Origin: an uncultured Propionibacteriaceae bacterium
GTDB taxonomy: Bacteria > Actinomycetota > Actinomycetes > Propionibacteriales > Propionibacteriaceae
Reading direction: 5' to 3'
DNA: 13,158 nt
Assembly (NCBI GenBank): GCA_937859105.1
Contig: CALMAD010000214.1
Location: forward strand, 1-13,158
The position numbers and the translations under genes were made by a program. A model generated the notes under the pieces. The model was not told the origin of the DNA, ran no database searches, and worked only from the letters and a program-made list of their open reading frames with translations. Of this stretch, positions 6,868 to 13,158 are shown piece by piece (position 1 is the first letter of the stretch; every line of letters begins with the position of its first letter).

Positions 6868-7931
6868 TCGGGCGGCAGTTCCGGCCCGGGGCGCGTCGCC
6901 TGCCGGACGACGACGACCTCGTCGCCCGCCTTCAACTCGGCGCAGGTCGGGTCGTAGTACTTGCGCAGGGACTTGTTGCGGACGACGGCGATGACGCGGT
7001 CGTCCAGGTCGGCCGGGTTGCGGCCCACCTCGTCCTTCTCGACGATGCGCTGGGCGACCTCGAGACCCTCGCCGGCCGACAGCAGATCGTCCATCACCGA
7101 GCCCAGCTCGGGGCTGACCGTGGACAGCCCGACGAGGCGTCCGACCGAATCGGACGACGTGACCACCGCGTTCGCGCCGCCCTGCTTCACCAGCGCGACG
7201 TTCGCGGCCTCCCGGACGGCGACGACCACGTGCGCCCGCGGGTTCAACTGGCGCACGGTGAGGGTGGCGAGGATCGCCGTGTCGTCGCGGTTCACCGTGA
7301 TGATGACCTCGCGCGCCTTCGGCACCTCGGCCCGGTTCAGCAGGTCGCGCGACGTGGCGTGCCCTTCGAACGCGGCCAGACCGTCGCGGTTGGCCGCGGC
7401 GACGGCCGCCGAGCCCTGGTCGACGACGACGATCTTCTCCTTGTCAACGCCCTGGCGCAGCAGCGTGCTGACGGCGCTGCGCCCCATCGTCCCGTACCCC
7501 AGGACGACCGTGTGGTTGCGCATCCTCTTCCTCCACTTGCTGTCCGACAGGGCCCGGCGCCCCTCGTTGGCCAGCACCTCGAGCGTCGTGCCGACCAACA
7601 ACACCAGGAACGCCACGCGCAGCGGCGTCACCAGGATCGCGTTGAGCAGGCGCGCGTGATCGGAGACGGGCGTGATGTCGCCGTAGCCGGTCGTCGTCAC
7701 GGTCACCGTCGCGTAGTAGAACGCGTCGACGAGGCTGACCCCGTCGTGGTTCACGTTGTCGCTGTAGCTGCCGCGATCGAGGTACACGATGAGCGTGTTC
7801 ACCACGACCAGGCCGAACGCCATGAGCGCGCGCCGGATGAGCTCCCGCAGCGGGGACGGTGCCCGCGCCGGGAGCTTCACCATCGAGCGGTACCCCCACA
7901 GGGACCCGCTCTCGCGCCCCTCGCCGCCCAT
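6864..7931 (-). CDS. Potassium channel with C-terminal RCK/TrkA-N domain
   Basis: Two-TM ion channel protein of 355 residues, expected to be a tetramer in the cytoplasmic membrane. TM1 is about 34-51. The pore loop carries the K+ selectivity filter TTGYGD (80-85). TM2 is about 95-118. A cytoplasmic RCK domain follows, opening with the Rossmann motif VVLGYGTMG (142-150) and acidic VVVDQ (168-172), which suggests gating by a nucleotide or ion. A TrkA-C-like segment ends the protein (about 280-350). The chosen ATG at 7931 lies 2 nt past the apt stop. An internal ATG at 7883 (giving MVKLPARAP) would yield 339 residues and may be the true start, since it has a GGGGG stretch about 9 nt upstream and related channels often begin there. 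The frame is open further upstream inside apt, but that extension is not protein-like. Last four bases overlap the next gene. Confidence 0.9.
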   Translation of the reverse strand: MGGEGRESGSLWGYRSMVKLPARAPSPLRELIRRALMAFGLVVVNTLIVYLDRGSYSDNVNHDGVSLVDAFYYATVTVTTTGYGDITPVSDHARLLNAILVTPLRVAFLVLLVGTTLEVLANEGRRALSDSKWRKRMRNHTVVLGYGTMGRSAVSTLLRQGVDKEKIVVVDQGSAAVAAANRDGLAAFEGHATSRDLLNRAEVPKAREVIITVNRDDTAILATLTVRQLNPRAHVVVAVREAANVALVKQGGANAVVTSSDSVGRLVGLSTVSPELGSVMDDLLSAGEGLEVAQRIVEKDEVGRNPADLDDRVIAVVRNKSLRKYYDPTCAELKAGDEVVVVRQATRPGPELPPE

Positions 7932-7933
7932 GC

Positions 7934-8476
7934 TCAGACGGTGACCACGGTGGAGAACGAGTCGACGCCGGCGGTCTCCAGGACCGAGCGGCCGGGCAGG
8001 AACCCGAGCTCCATCAGCACCGACACGTGCACCAGCGTGGCCCCGAGCCGCTTGATGAGCGCGGCGGTCGCCGCGATCGTGCCACCGGTGGCCAGGATGT
8101 CGTCGATCACCATGACCCGCGCGCCGGGCCACAGGGCGTCCTTCTGCACGGTGAGGGTCGCGTCGCCGTACTCGAGCGCGAACGTCTCGCTGTAGACGTC
8201 ACCCGGCAGCTTGCCGGGCTTGCGGACGGGCACGAACCCCGCGTTGAGCGCCAGCGCGACGGGTGCCGCGAAGATGAACCCCCGCGCCTCCATGCCGACG
8301 ACCACGTCGATAGCCTCGGGCGCGGTCGCCGTCAGCTCGTCGACCGCGGTGCGCAGCCCCTCGGGGCGCTCGAGCAGCGGCGTGATGTCTTTGAACGTGA
8401 CGCCCGGCTTGGGCCAGTCCGGCACGTCCCTGATCAGGTCGACGATCAGCCGCTGATTCTCGGTGAGCTCGCTCAC
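7934..8476 (-). CDS. apt: Adenine phosphoribosyltransferase
   Basis: Cytosolic purine-salvage enzyme of 180 residues: adenine + PRPP gives AMP + pyrophosphate. Family signatures are clear: PDWPKPGVTFKDITPLL (19-35), GMEARGFIFAAPVA (61-74), RKPGKLPG (85-92), and the PRPP-binding loop VMVIDDILATGGT (121-133) with both acidic residues. Length is normal. The start is GTG, with AAGGAG 6 nt upstream, and it overlaps the secF stop by four bases (GTGA). It occupies its usual actinobacterial position after secF. Rel normally comes next, and purine salvage and (p)ppGpp both touch the purine nucleotide pool. Here the potassium channel gene follows after 2 nt instead. Confidence 0.96.
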   Translation of the reverse strand: MSELTENQRLIVDLIRDVPDWPKPGVTFKDITPLLERPEGLRTAVDELTATAPEAIDVVVGMEARGFIFAAPVALALNAGFVPVRKPGKLPGDVYSETFALEYGDATLTVQKDALWPGARVMVIDDILATGGTIAATAALIKRLGATLVHVSVLMELGFLPGRSVLETAGVDSFSTVVTV

Positions 8477-9648
8477 GGCCTTCTCCTTTCACTCCGCGTG
8501 GTCCGACGCGGCTGATGCCGCTCGCGAAGCTCTTCGGCCGTGAGGACGCCGAACCCCTCGGTCTCTACCGCTTCCGCCCCGTCGACGGTCGCGATGACCG
8601 ACCGCCCGGGCCGGGACGCCTCCGCGCCCTCGCCGCTCCCGGCGCGCTCCGCGCGCTCGGCCCGGCGGGCGTCCCGCCGCGCGAGGCGAGCATCGTGCTC
8701 GACGAGCTCGGGCTCGTGCTGCTTCATCTGCACGAGCAGCGGGGTCGCGATGAAGATGGAGCTGTAGGCGCCGGCGATCATGCCGACGAACAGGGCCAGG
8801 CCGAGATCCTTCAGGGGGCCGGTGCCCAGGATGAACACGCCGGCGAACAGCAGCGCCGCCACGGGGAGGACGCCGATGATCGTCGTGTTGATCGACCGGA
8901 CCAGCACCTGGTTGATGGCCGCGTTCGCGGCCTGCGCGTACGTCCGGGTCTGGTTGCCGATGTCGCGCGTGTTCTCGCGGACCTTGTCGAACACCACGAC
9001 CGTGTCGTACAGCGAGTACCCGAGGATCGTCAGCATGCCGATGAGGCTGGCGGGGCTGAACGTGAACTGCAGCAGCGCGTAGACGCCGACCGTGACCCAC
9101 AGGTCGTGGACCAAGGCGACCAGCCCCGCCACCGACATCTTCCAGTTGCGGAAGTACGCCCAGATCATCAGGCTCACCAGCACGAGGAAGACGCCGAGCC
9201 CGATCAGGCCGCGCTCGGTGATCTGCTGGCCCCACGAGGCGCCGATCAGGCTGTTCGTCACCTGATTGCTCGGGACGCCGGCGTGCTCGGCCAGGATGTT
9301 GCGGACCTCGGTCTCCTCCTGCGCGGTCAGCGCCCGCGTCTGGACGCGGACCTGGTTGTCGCCGACCGTGTTCGCCCGGACGTTCTCGTTGTCGGGCAGG
9401 TTGATCTGCTGGACGACCTCGCGATACTCGTCGACCGTCTGCGCGTTCACCTGCGTCGGGACGGCGAACTCCGTGCCGCCGCGGAACTCGATCGACAGGT
9501 TCAGGCCGCGGATCAGGACGCCCAGCAGGCAGATCAGCAGGATCGCCCCGGAGATCGCGTACCAGAGCTTGCGGCGCCCGACGAAGTCGTAGGAGAGGTC
9601 GCCGGTGTAGAGCCGGTGGGCGAATCCGCCCTTGTGCTTGGTCGCCAC
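8473..9648 (-). CDS. secF: Protein translocase subunit SecF
   Basis: Membrane subunit that works with SecD and YajC to help SecYEG move proteins across the membrane, using proton motive force after the ATP-driven step. It has 391 residues. TM1 is about 27-48, followed by LSIEFRGGTEF (51-61), an extracytoplasmic domain, and five more TM segments from about 144 to 310, including GYSLYDTVVVFDKVREN (210-226) with the conserved acidic residues. A long, charged cytoplasmic tail (about 315-391) starts with a run rich in Arg, Glu and Ala and is poorly constrained in sequence. The GTG start is preceded by AAGGAGG at 6 nt and lies one base after the secD stop. Confidence 0.96.
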   Translation of the reverse strand: MATKHKGGFAHRLYTGDLSYDFVGRRKLWYAISGAILLICLLGVLIRGLNLSIEFRGGTEFAVPTQVNAQTVDEYREVVQQINLPDNENVRANTVGDNQVRVQTRALTAQEETEVRNILAEHAGVPSNQVTNSLIGASWGQQITERGLIGLGVFLVLVSLMIWAYFRNWKMSVAGLVALVHDLWVTVGVYALLQFTFSPASLIGMLTILGYSLYDTVVVFDKVRENTRDIGNQTRTYAQAANAAINQVLVRSINTTIIGVLPVAALLFAGVFILGTGPLKDLGLALFVGMIAGAYSSIFIATPLLVQMKQHEPELVEHDARLARRDARRAERAERAGSGEGAEASRPGRSVIATVDGAEAVETEGFGVLTAEELRERHQPRRTTRSERRRP

Positions 9649-9649
9649 C

Positions 9650-11215
9650 TCAGGCCTCCTTCGCGACGGGGACGCGGCGGGTGCGGCGCCTGCGCCGCTC
9701 GACGCCGAGGTGTTCGGGCTCGAAGCCCGAGAACCGGCGCCCCTCCCCGAAGAACTTCGTGTGGCCCAACAGCGTCACCAGGGGCTTGGTGAAGAAGAAC
9801 ACGATCAACACGTCGATGATCGTCGTCAGGCCCAGCGTGAACGCGAAGCCCTTCACCGCGCCGATCGCGAGGATGAACAGCACGATCGCGCTCAGCATGG
9901 AGACGGCGTCCGCGATCAGGATCGTCTTCTTGGACCCGTGCCAGCCGGTCTCGATCGCGCTGCGCAGCGATCTGCCCTCGCGGACCTCGTCGCGTATTCG
10001 CTCGAAGAAGATGATGAACGAGTCGGCCGTGACGCCGATCGCCATGATCGCGCCGGCGATGCCGGGCAGGTTGAGCGCGAGGCCCATCGCCTGCCCGAGC
10101 AGCACGAGCAGCGCGTAGGTGATCGCCGCCGCGAGCACGAGGCTGGCCACGACCACGACGGCCAGGCCGCGGTAGTAGAGCACCGAGTACGCCACGACCA
10201 GCGCGAGGCCGATGAGGCCCGCGATGACGCCCGCCCGCAACTGCTCACCGCCGAGCGTCGGCGACACGTTCGCCGACTCCGACAGCTCGAAGCTCAGCGG
10301 CAGAGCGCCGTACTTGAGCACGTTCGCCAGGTCGGTCGCGGACTTCTGCGTGAAGTTGCCCGTGATCTGCGCCTTGCCGCCGGCGATCGCCGTGGTGACC
10401 CGCGGGTAGGTGATGACCTCCGAGTCGAGCACGATTGCGAAGGCGTTCTGCGGCTCCTGCTTCTGAGCGAGCAGCCGCGTCGCCTCCTCGAACAGCCGCC
10501 CGCCGCGATCGTTGAACTGCAGGTTGACCTGCCACGACACGCCCTGGCTCGGAATACCGGCCTCGGCCCCCGTGAGCAGGTCGCCCGGCACGATGGTCGG
10601 CCCGAGCAGGAACTTGGCCTGCTTCTCGCGGTCGCAGGCGATCAGGGGCTGGTCGGTGACGTCGGGGAACTCTTCCCCGCACTTGTAGGCCGCGAAGTCG
10701 GCCTGGTCGCGTTCGGACGGCTTCCAGTTCATCGCCTCGGCGACCGTCGGCTGCTTGGCCGCCGGGGTCGTCGGACGCGGCTGCGGGACCGGGGTCGGCA
10801 GGCCGCTCGGCGTCTGGGACGCCTGCTGCACCTGCTCGACCGCGTACACCGGCCGGAAGTAGAGCTGGGCGGTCTGCCCCACCATCTCGCGGAGCTGATC
10901 GGGCGCCACGTTCGGCACCGCGACGATGATCTGGTTGTCGCCGGACGTCGTGACCTCCGACTCGCCGACGCCCATCGCGTCCACGCGCTGCTGGATGATC
11001 GTGCGCGCGAGCTGCAGGCTGTTCGGGTCGACGGCGCCCTGGCCGGTGGTGTTACGGGCGGTCAGGGTGATCGTCGTGCCGCCGCGCAGGTCAAGGCCGA
11101 GCTTCGGAGTCCACGCGTTGTTGACCGCCATGATCACGTAAAGCGCCGCCGCGCAGAGGAGGAAGACCAGCAGCGACCGGAGCGGACGCTGCCGATGCGA
11201 GCTGGATGTCGCCAC
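9650..11215 (-). CDS. secD: Protein translocase subunit SecD
   Basis: RND-superfamily membrane protein of 521 residues, partner of SecF. TM1 is about 13-31. LGLDLRGGT (39-47) is the SecD signature. The large extracytoplasmic P1 region includes IIQQRVDAMGVGESEV (73-88) and a Pro/Gln/Thr-rich linker (about 130-157), followed by an insert with C179 and C194 that may form a disulfide outside the cell. I associate this insert with actinobacterial SecD, so it is not an anomaly. Five C-terminal TM segments follow, including IGVTADSFIIFFERIRDE with the acidic residues used for proton flow. The tail is very basic (ERRRRRTRR). The GTG start has AAAGGG upstream, and yajC ends 12 nt before it. Confidence 0.96.
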   Translation of the reverse strand: MATSSSHRQRPLRSLLVFLLCAAALYVIMAVNNAWTPKLGLDLRGGTTITLTARNTTGQGAVDPNSLQLARTIIQQRVDAMGVGESEVTTSGDNQIIVAVPNVAPDQLREMVGQTAQLYFRPVYAVEQVQQASQTPSGLPTPVPQPRPTTPAAKQPTVAEAMNWKPSERDQADFAAYKCGEEFPDVTDQPLIACDREKQAKFLLGPTIVPGDLLTGAEAGIPSQGVSWQVNLQFNDRGGRLFEEATRLLAQKQEPQNAFAIVLDSEVITYPRVTTAIAGGKAQITGNFTQKSATDLANVLKYGALPLSFELSESANVSPTLGGEQLRAGVIAGLIGLALVVAYSVLYYRGLAVVVVASLVLAAAITYALLVLLGQAMGLALNLPGIAGAIMAIGVTADSFIIFFERIRDEVREGRSLRSAIETGWHGSKKTILIADAVSMLSAIVLFILAIGAVKGFAFTLGLTTIIDVLIVFFFTKPLVTLLGHTKFFGEGRRFSGFEPEHLGVERRRRRTRRVPVAKEA

Positions 11216-11227
11216 GCGAGCCCTTTC

Positions 11228-11785
11228 TCAGTTCGCCTTCGGGTCGGTGGTCCCCGGCCGCGGAAGATCGTCGTTCGGCCGGGCGAAGCCCGGGCCGGGC
11301 TCCGTGCCCTGGTCGGCGCTCGTCGCGCCGGTGCCGGACGCCTCGGGTGCGGCGGGAGCGTCGTGGGCCGGCGTGTCGAACGCCTGGGCGTCGGACGGCT
11401 GCACATCGGACGGCCGCGCGTCGGACGACTGCCCCTCGACGGCGCCCTCGACCGCGAGGGCCTCGCCGGCGGGAACCTCGGCCGCGTTCTCGTCCTCGTA
11501 CTCGAAGTCTTCCTCCGCCGAGGCGACCACGCGGGAGATCGCCTGCCGCGCGACCGTCATCTCGACGCCGGGCGAGATCTCGATGATCGCCTGCCGCTGC
11601 CCCATGTGGACGAGCGTCGCGTAGACGCCGGCCGTGGTCATGATGCGGGCGCCCGGCTCGAGCCGGTTGACCGTCTCTTGCTGCGCGCGCAGCTTCTTCT
11701 GCTGCGGCCGAATGAACAGCAGGTACATGGCGAGGATCGGAACGCCGAAGATCAGGACGGTCGACCAGATGCTGGAGTCACCCAT
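11228..11785 (-). CDS. yajC: Preprotein translocase subunit YajC, with long acidic tail
   Basis: Small single-pass membrane protein that associates with SecDF. From the ATG at 11785 it has 185 residues: one TM helix (about 6-26) followed by the family pattern IRPQQKKLRAQQE (25-37), then RLEPGARIMTTAGVYATL and the short beta-rich core to about residue 93. The remaining 90 residues are acidic and rich in Pro, Ala, Ser and Asp, likely disordered, and include a three-fold SSDAR/PSDVQ/PSDAQ repeat. YajC in Escherichia coli is about 110 residues, so the tail is an extension seen in actinobacteria in varying forms. The open frame continues 17 codons upstream, but that stretch lacks family features. 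A GGAAATTTCC palindrome (11788-11797) lies between a weak ribosome site (AAGGGA) and the ATG. Confidence 0.93.
   Translation of the reverse strand: MGDSSIWSTVLIFGVPILAMYLLFIRPQQKKLRAQQETVNRLEPGARIMTTAGVYATLVHMGQRQAIIEISPGVEMTVARQAISRVVASAEEDFEYEDENAAEVPAGEALAVEGAVEGQSSDARPSDVQPSDAQAFDTPAHDAPAAPEASGTGATSADQGTEPGPGFARPNDDLPRPGTTDPKAN
11388..11432. repeat. Three tandem 15-bp repeats inside yajC
   Basis: Consecutive units GCGTCGGACGGCTGC, ACATCGGACGGCCGC and GCGTCGGACGACTGC differ at a few positions and encode, on the minus strand, SDAR-P/SDVQ-P/SDAQ in the disordered YajC tail. The 15-base unit keeps frame, so copy number can change without disrupting the gene. Confidence 0.8.
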
Positions 11786-11855
11786 GAGGAAATTTCCCTT
11801 GTAATGCGGACAGGACAGGCGAGGCGGCAAGGCCACCGGCCAGCAAGACTACCGT

Positions 11856-12917
11856 CTACTCGTCCTGGTCACTGAAAAGGTCTGCGCCGCCCGTGTCGCG
11901 CGGCACGGCGAGCCCCAGATGCGCCCAGGCCCGGGGCGTCGCGACGCGGCCCCGCGGCGTCCGCATGAGGAAGCCCTGCCTGATGAGGAAGGGTTCCGCG
12001 ACCTCCTCCACCGTCTCGGTCTCCTCCCCCACGCTCATGGCGAGCGTGGACAGGCCGACCGGGCCGCCGGCGAACCTGACGCACACCGACTCCAGCACCG
12101 CGCGGTCGAGCCGGTCGAGGCCCAAGGCGTCCACCTCGTACAGCTCGAGGGCCGCCGCGGCGACCGCCGGCGTGATCGTGCCGGACGCCTTCACGAGCGC
12201 GTAGTCGCGCACGCGCCGCAGCAGGCGGTTCGCGATGCGCGGCGTCCCGCGGCTGCGGGAGGCGATCACCTCCGCGCTCGCCCGGTCCAGGCCGATCCCC
12301 AGCAGGGACGCCGAGCGCAGCACGATGCCGACGAGCGCGTCGGTCGCGTAGAAGTCCAACTGACCGGTGAACCCGAAGCGGTCGCGCAGCGGCCCGGGCA
12401 GCAGCCCGGCGCGCGTCGTGGCCCCCACCAGCACGAATGGGGGGATCTCCAGCGGGATCGCGGTCGCGCCGGGGCCCTTCCCGACGACGACGTCGACCCG
12501 GAAATCCTCCATCGCCAGGTAGAGCATCTCCTCGGCGGGGCGGCTCATGCGATGGATCTCGTCGAGGAAGAACACCTCGCCCTCCGACAGCCCGGACAGG
12601 ATCGCGGCCAGGTCGCCCGCGTGCTGGATCGCCGGGCCCGAACTGATGCGCAGCGGCGAGCCGAGCTCGTGCGCGATGATCATCGCCAGCGTCGTCTTGC
12701 CCAGCCCGGGCGGGCCCGACAGCAGGACGTGGTCGGGCACCTGCCCGCGGTGCTGCGCCGCGGCGAGCACGAGGCCGAGCTGCTCGGCCACGCGGGCCTG
12801 CCCCCGGAACTCGGCGAGCGTCTCGGGACGCAACGCCGACTCGGCCAGCGTGTCGTCGGCGCTGGCGTGGGGGTCGAGCGGGTCCAGCGGGTCGCGCGCG
12901 TCGTCGGGCCGGGTCAC
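11856..12917 (-). CDS. ruvB: Holliday junction branch migration ATPase RuvB
   Basis: AAA+ motor of 353 residues that, as hexameric rings loaded by RuvA, drives branch migration of Holliday junctions during recombinational repair. Motifs in order: [13 protein letters not shown] (28-40), Walker A GPPGLGKT (68-75), Walker B FFLDEIHR (116-123), sensor I VGATTRAG (164-171), arginine finger region PGPLRDRFG (174-182), and sensor II in [13 protein letters not shown]. The C-terminal winged helix includes GPVGLSTLA and the usual [11 protein letters not shown]. The N-terminal 20 residues are Asp-rich, with a small DPLDPLDP repeat. The GTG start overlaps the ruvA stop by four bases (GTGA). A 70-nt gap to yajC follows. 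It contains TAGTCT (minus strand, 11847-11852), a possible weak -10 for a yajC promoter, and no clear terminator. Confidence 0.97.
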   Translation of the reverse strand: MTRPDDARDPLDPLDPHASADDTLAESALRPETLAEFRGQARVAEQLGLVLAAAQHRGQVPDHVLLSGPPGLGKTTLAMIIAHELGSPLRISSGPAIQHAGDLAAILSGLSEGEVFFLDEIHRMSRPAEEMLYLAMEDFRVDVVVGKGPGATAIPLEIPPFVLVGATTRAGLLPGPLRDRFGFTGQLDFYATDALVGIVLRSASLLGIGLDRASAEVIASRSRGTPRIANRLLRRVRDYALVKASGTITPAVAAAALELYEVDALGLDRLDRAVLESVCVRFAGGPVGLSTLAMSVGEETETVEEVAEPFLIRQGFLMRTPRGRVATPRAWAHLGLAVPRDTGGADLFSDQDE

Positions 12918-13158
12918 TTCGCCAGGCTCCTCAGCGCGGCCTTCATCAGCTCACCGACGCCCCATTCGGGGTTCTCGGACGCCAGCGGCTCGACGCGTTC
13001 GCACGCGGCCTCGGCGTCCCGGGACGACCACCCCAGCGACTCCAGCCCGCCGCGCACCTGGTCTCGCCAGTCGGACGCCGCCGTCCGCGGGGCGCCCGGA
13101 GCGGCCGGCCCGGCGGCGGGCAGCGTATATTTCCCCGCCGCGTCTGTTTTCTTTTGTT
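12914..13158 (-). CDS. ruvA: Holliday junction branch migration protein RuvA (C-terminal 80 residues; 5' end outside window)
   Basis: Only the end of the gene is present: 80 codons plus a stop. The last 50 residues fit RuvA domain III, the flexible three-helix domain that contacts Ruv[21 protein letters not shown], then [20 protein letters not shown] and ALRSLAK at the end. Before this is an Ala/Pro-rich linker of about 20 residues. The first visible residues, [11 protein letters not shown], use A/T-rich codons (AAA, ACA, TAT) unlike the rest of the window. The frame is open to the edge. The assignment rests on domain III similarity and on the overlap with ruvB. Confidence 0.88.
   Translation of the reverse strand, partial: QKKTDAAGKYTLPAAGPAAPGAPRTAASDWRDQVRGGLESLGWSSRDAEAACERVEPLASENPEWGVGELMKAALRSLAK

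Noticed and set aside
7932..8132. Upstream extension of the potassium channel into apt
   Set aside because: The extra 67 residues are translated from the apt coding sequence out of frame and look non-native. The ATG at 7931 or 7883 gives a normal channel N-terminus.
9632..11875. A 747-codon open frame on the plus strand opposite secD, yajC and secF
   Set aside because: It is antisense to three well-identified genes and its product is Arg/Asp/His-rich low-complexity sequence typical of GC-rich shadow frames. No family motif is present.
1..13158. CRISPR array, tRNA, rRNA, insertion sequence, phage or toxin-antitoxin genes
   Set aside because: No regularly spaced repeats, no tRNA-like cloverleaf or CCA-flanked segment, and no transposase, integrase or toxin motifs were seen. 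All sizeable stretches are accounted for by housekeeping or metabolic genes.

Overview
This 13.2 kb window is chromosomal DNA from a high-GC (about 70%) Gram-positive bacterium, almost certainly an actinomycete. The evidence is strong G/C bias at third codon positions, many GTG starts (six of ten complete or start-visible minus-strand genes), the actinobacterial gene order ruvA-ruvB-yajC-secD-secF-apt-rel, and a SecD with the Pro-rich insert and Cys pair that I associate with actinobacteria. I cannot name a genus.

Layout, right to left because nearly everything is on the minus strand: ruvA (5' end cut by the window edge) and ruvB overlap by 4 nt. A 70-nt gap follows, then yajC-secD-secF-apt, a tight run making the accessory Sec translocase subunits and a purine-salvage enzyme. 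Rel, the (p)ppGpp synthetase/hydrolase, normally follows apt closely in this cluster. Here three extra genes lie between them: a two-TM potassium channel with an RCK/TrkA-N domain, an uncharacterised polytopic membrane protein translationally coupled to it, and an L-2-hydroxyacid dehydrogenase resembling L-2-hydroxyisocaproate dehydrogenase. The dehydrogenase has its own upstream gap holding a perfect FadR/LldR-type (GntR family) operator, TGGTCTGACCA, and a possible -10 box, so it and perhaps rel may have a separate, metabolite-responsive promoter.

The left end is a separate unit. A small four-TM HsmA-like membrane protein on the plus strand converges on rel with a 15-nt gap. It is divergent from a NarL-type two-component system (DesK/HisKA_3 kinase plus LuxR-HTH response regulator, cut just before its C-terminus by the window start). 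The 111-nt region between them has a -10 box for each direction, no recognisable -35 boxes, and a perfect 8+8 bp inverted repeat plus a looser second copy. This is the layout expected if the response regulator activates both its own operon and the hsmA-like gene.

No tRNA, rRNA, CRISPR array, transposase, phage gene or clear intrinsic terminator is visible. No gene-free stretch exceeds 300 bases. I see no obviously novel defence or mobile system. The points most worth checking are the hsmA/two-component regulatory region, the three-gene insertion into the sec-apt-rel cluster, and the predicted operator in front of the dehydrogenase.
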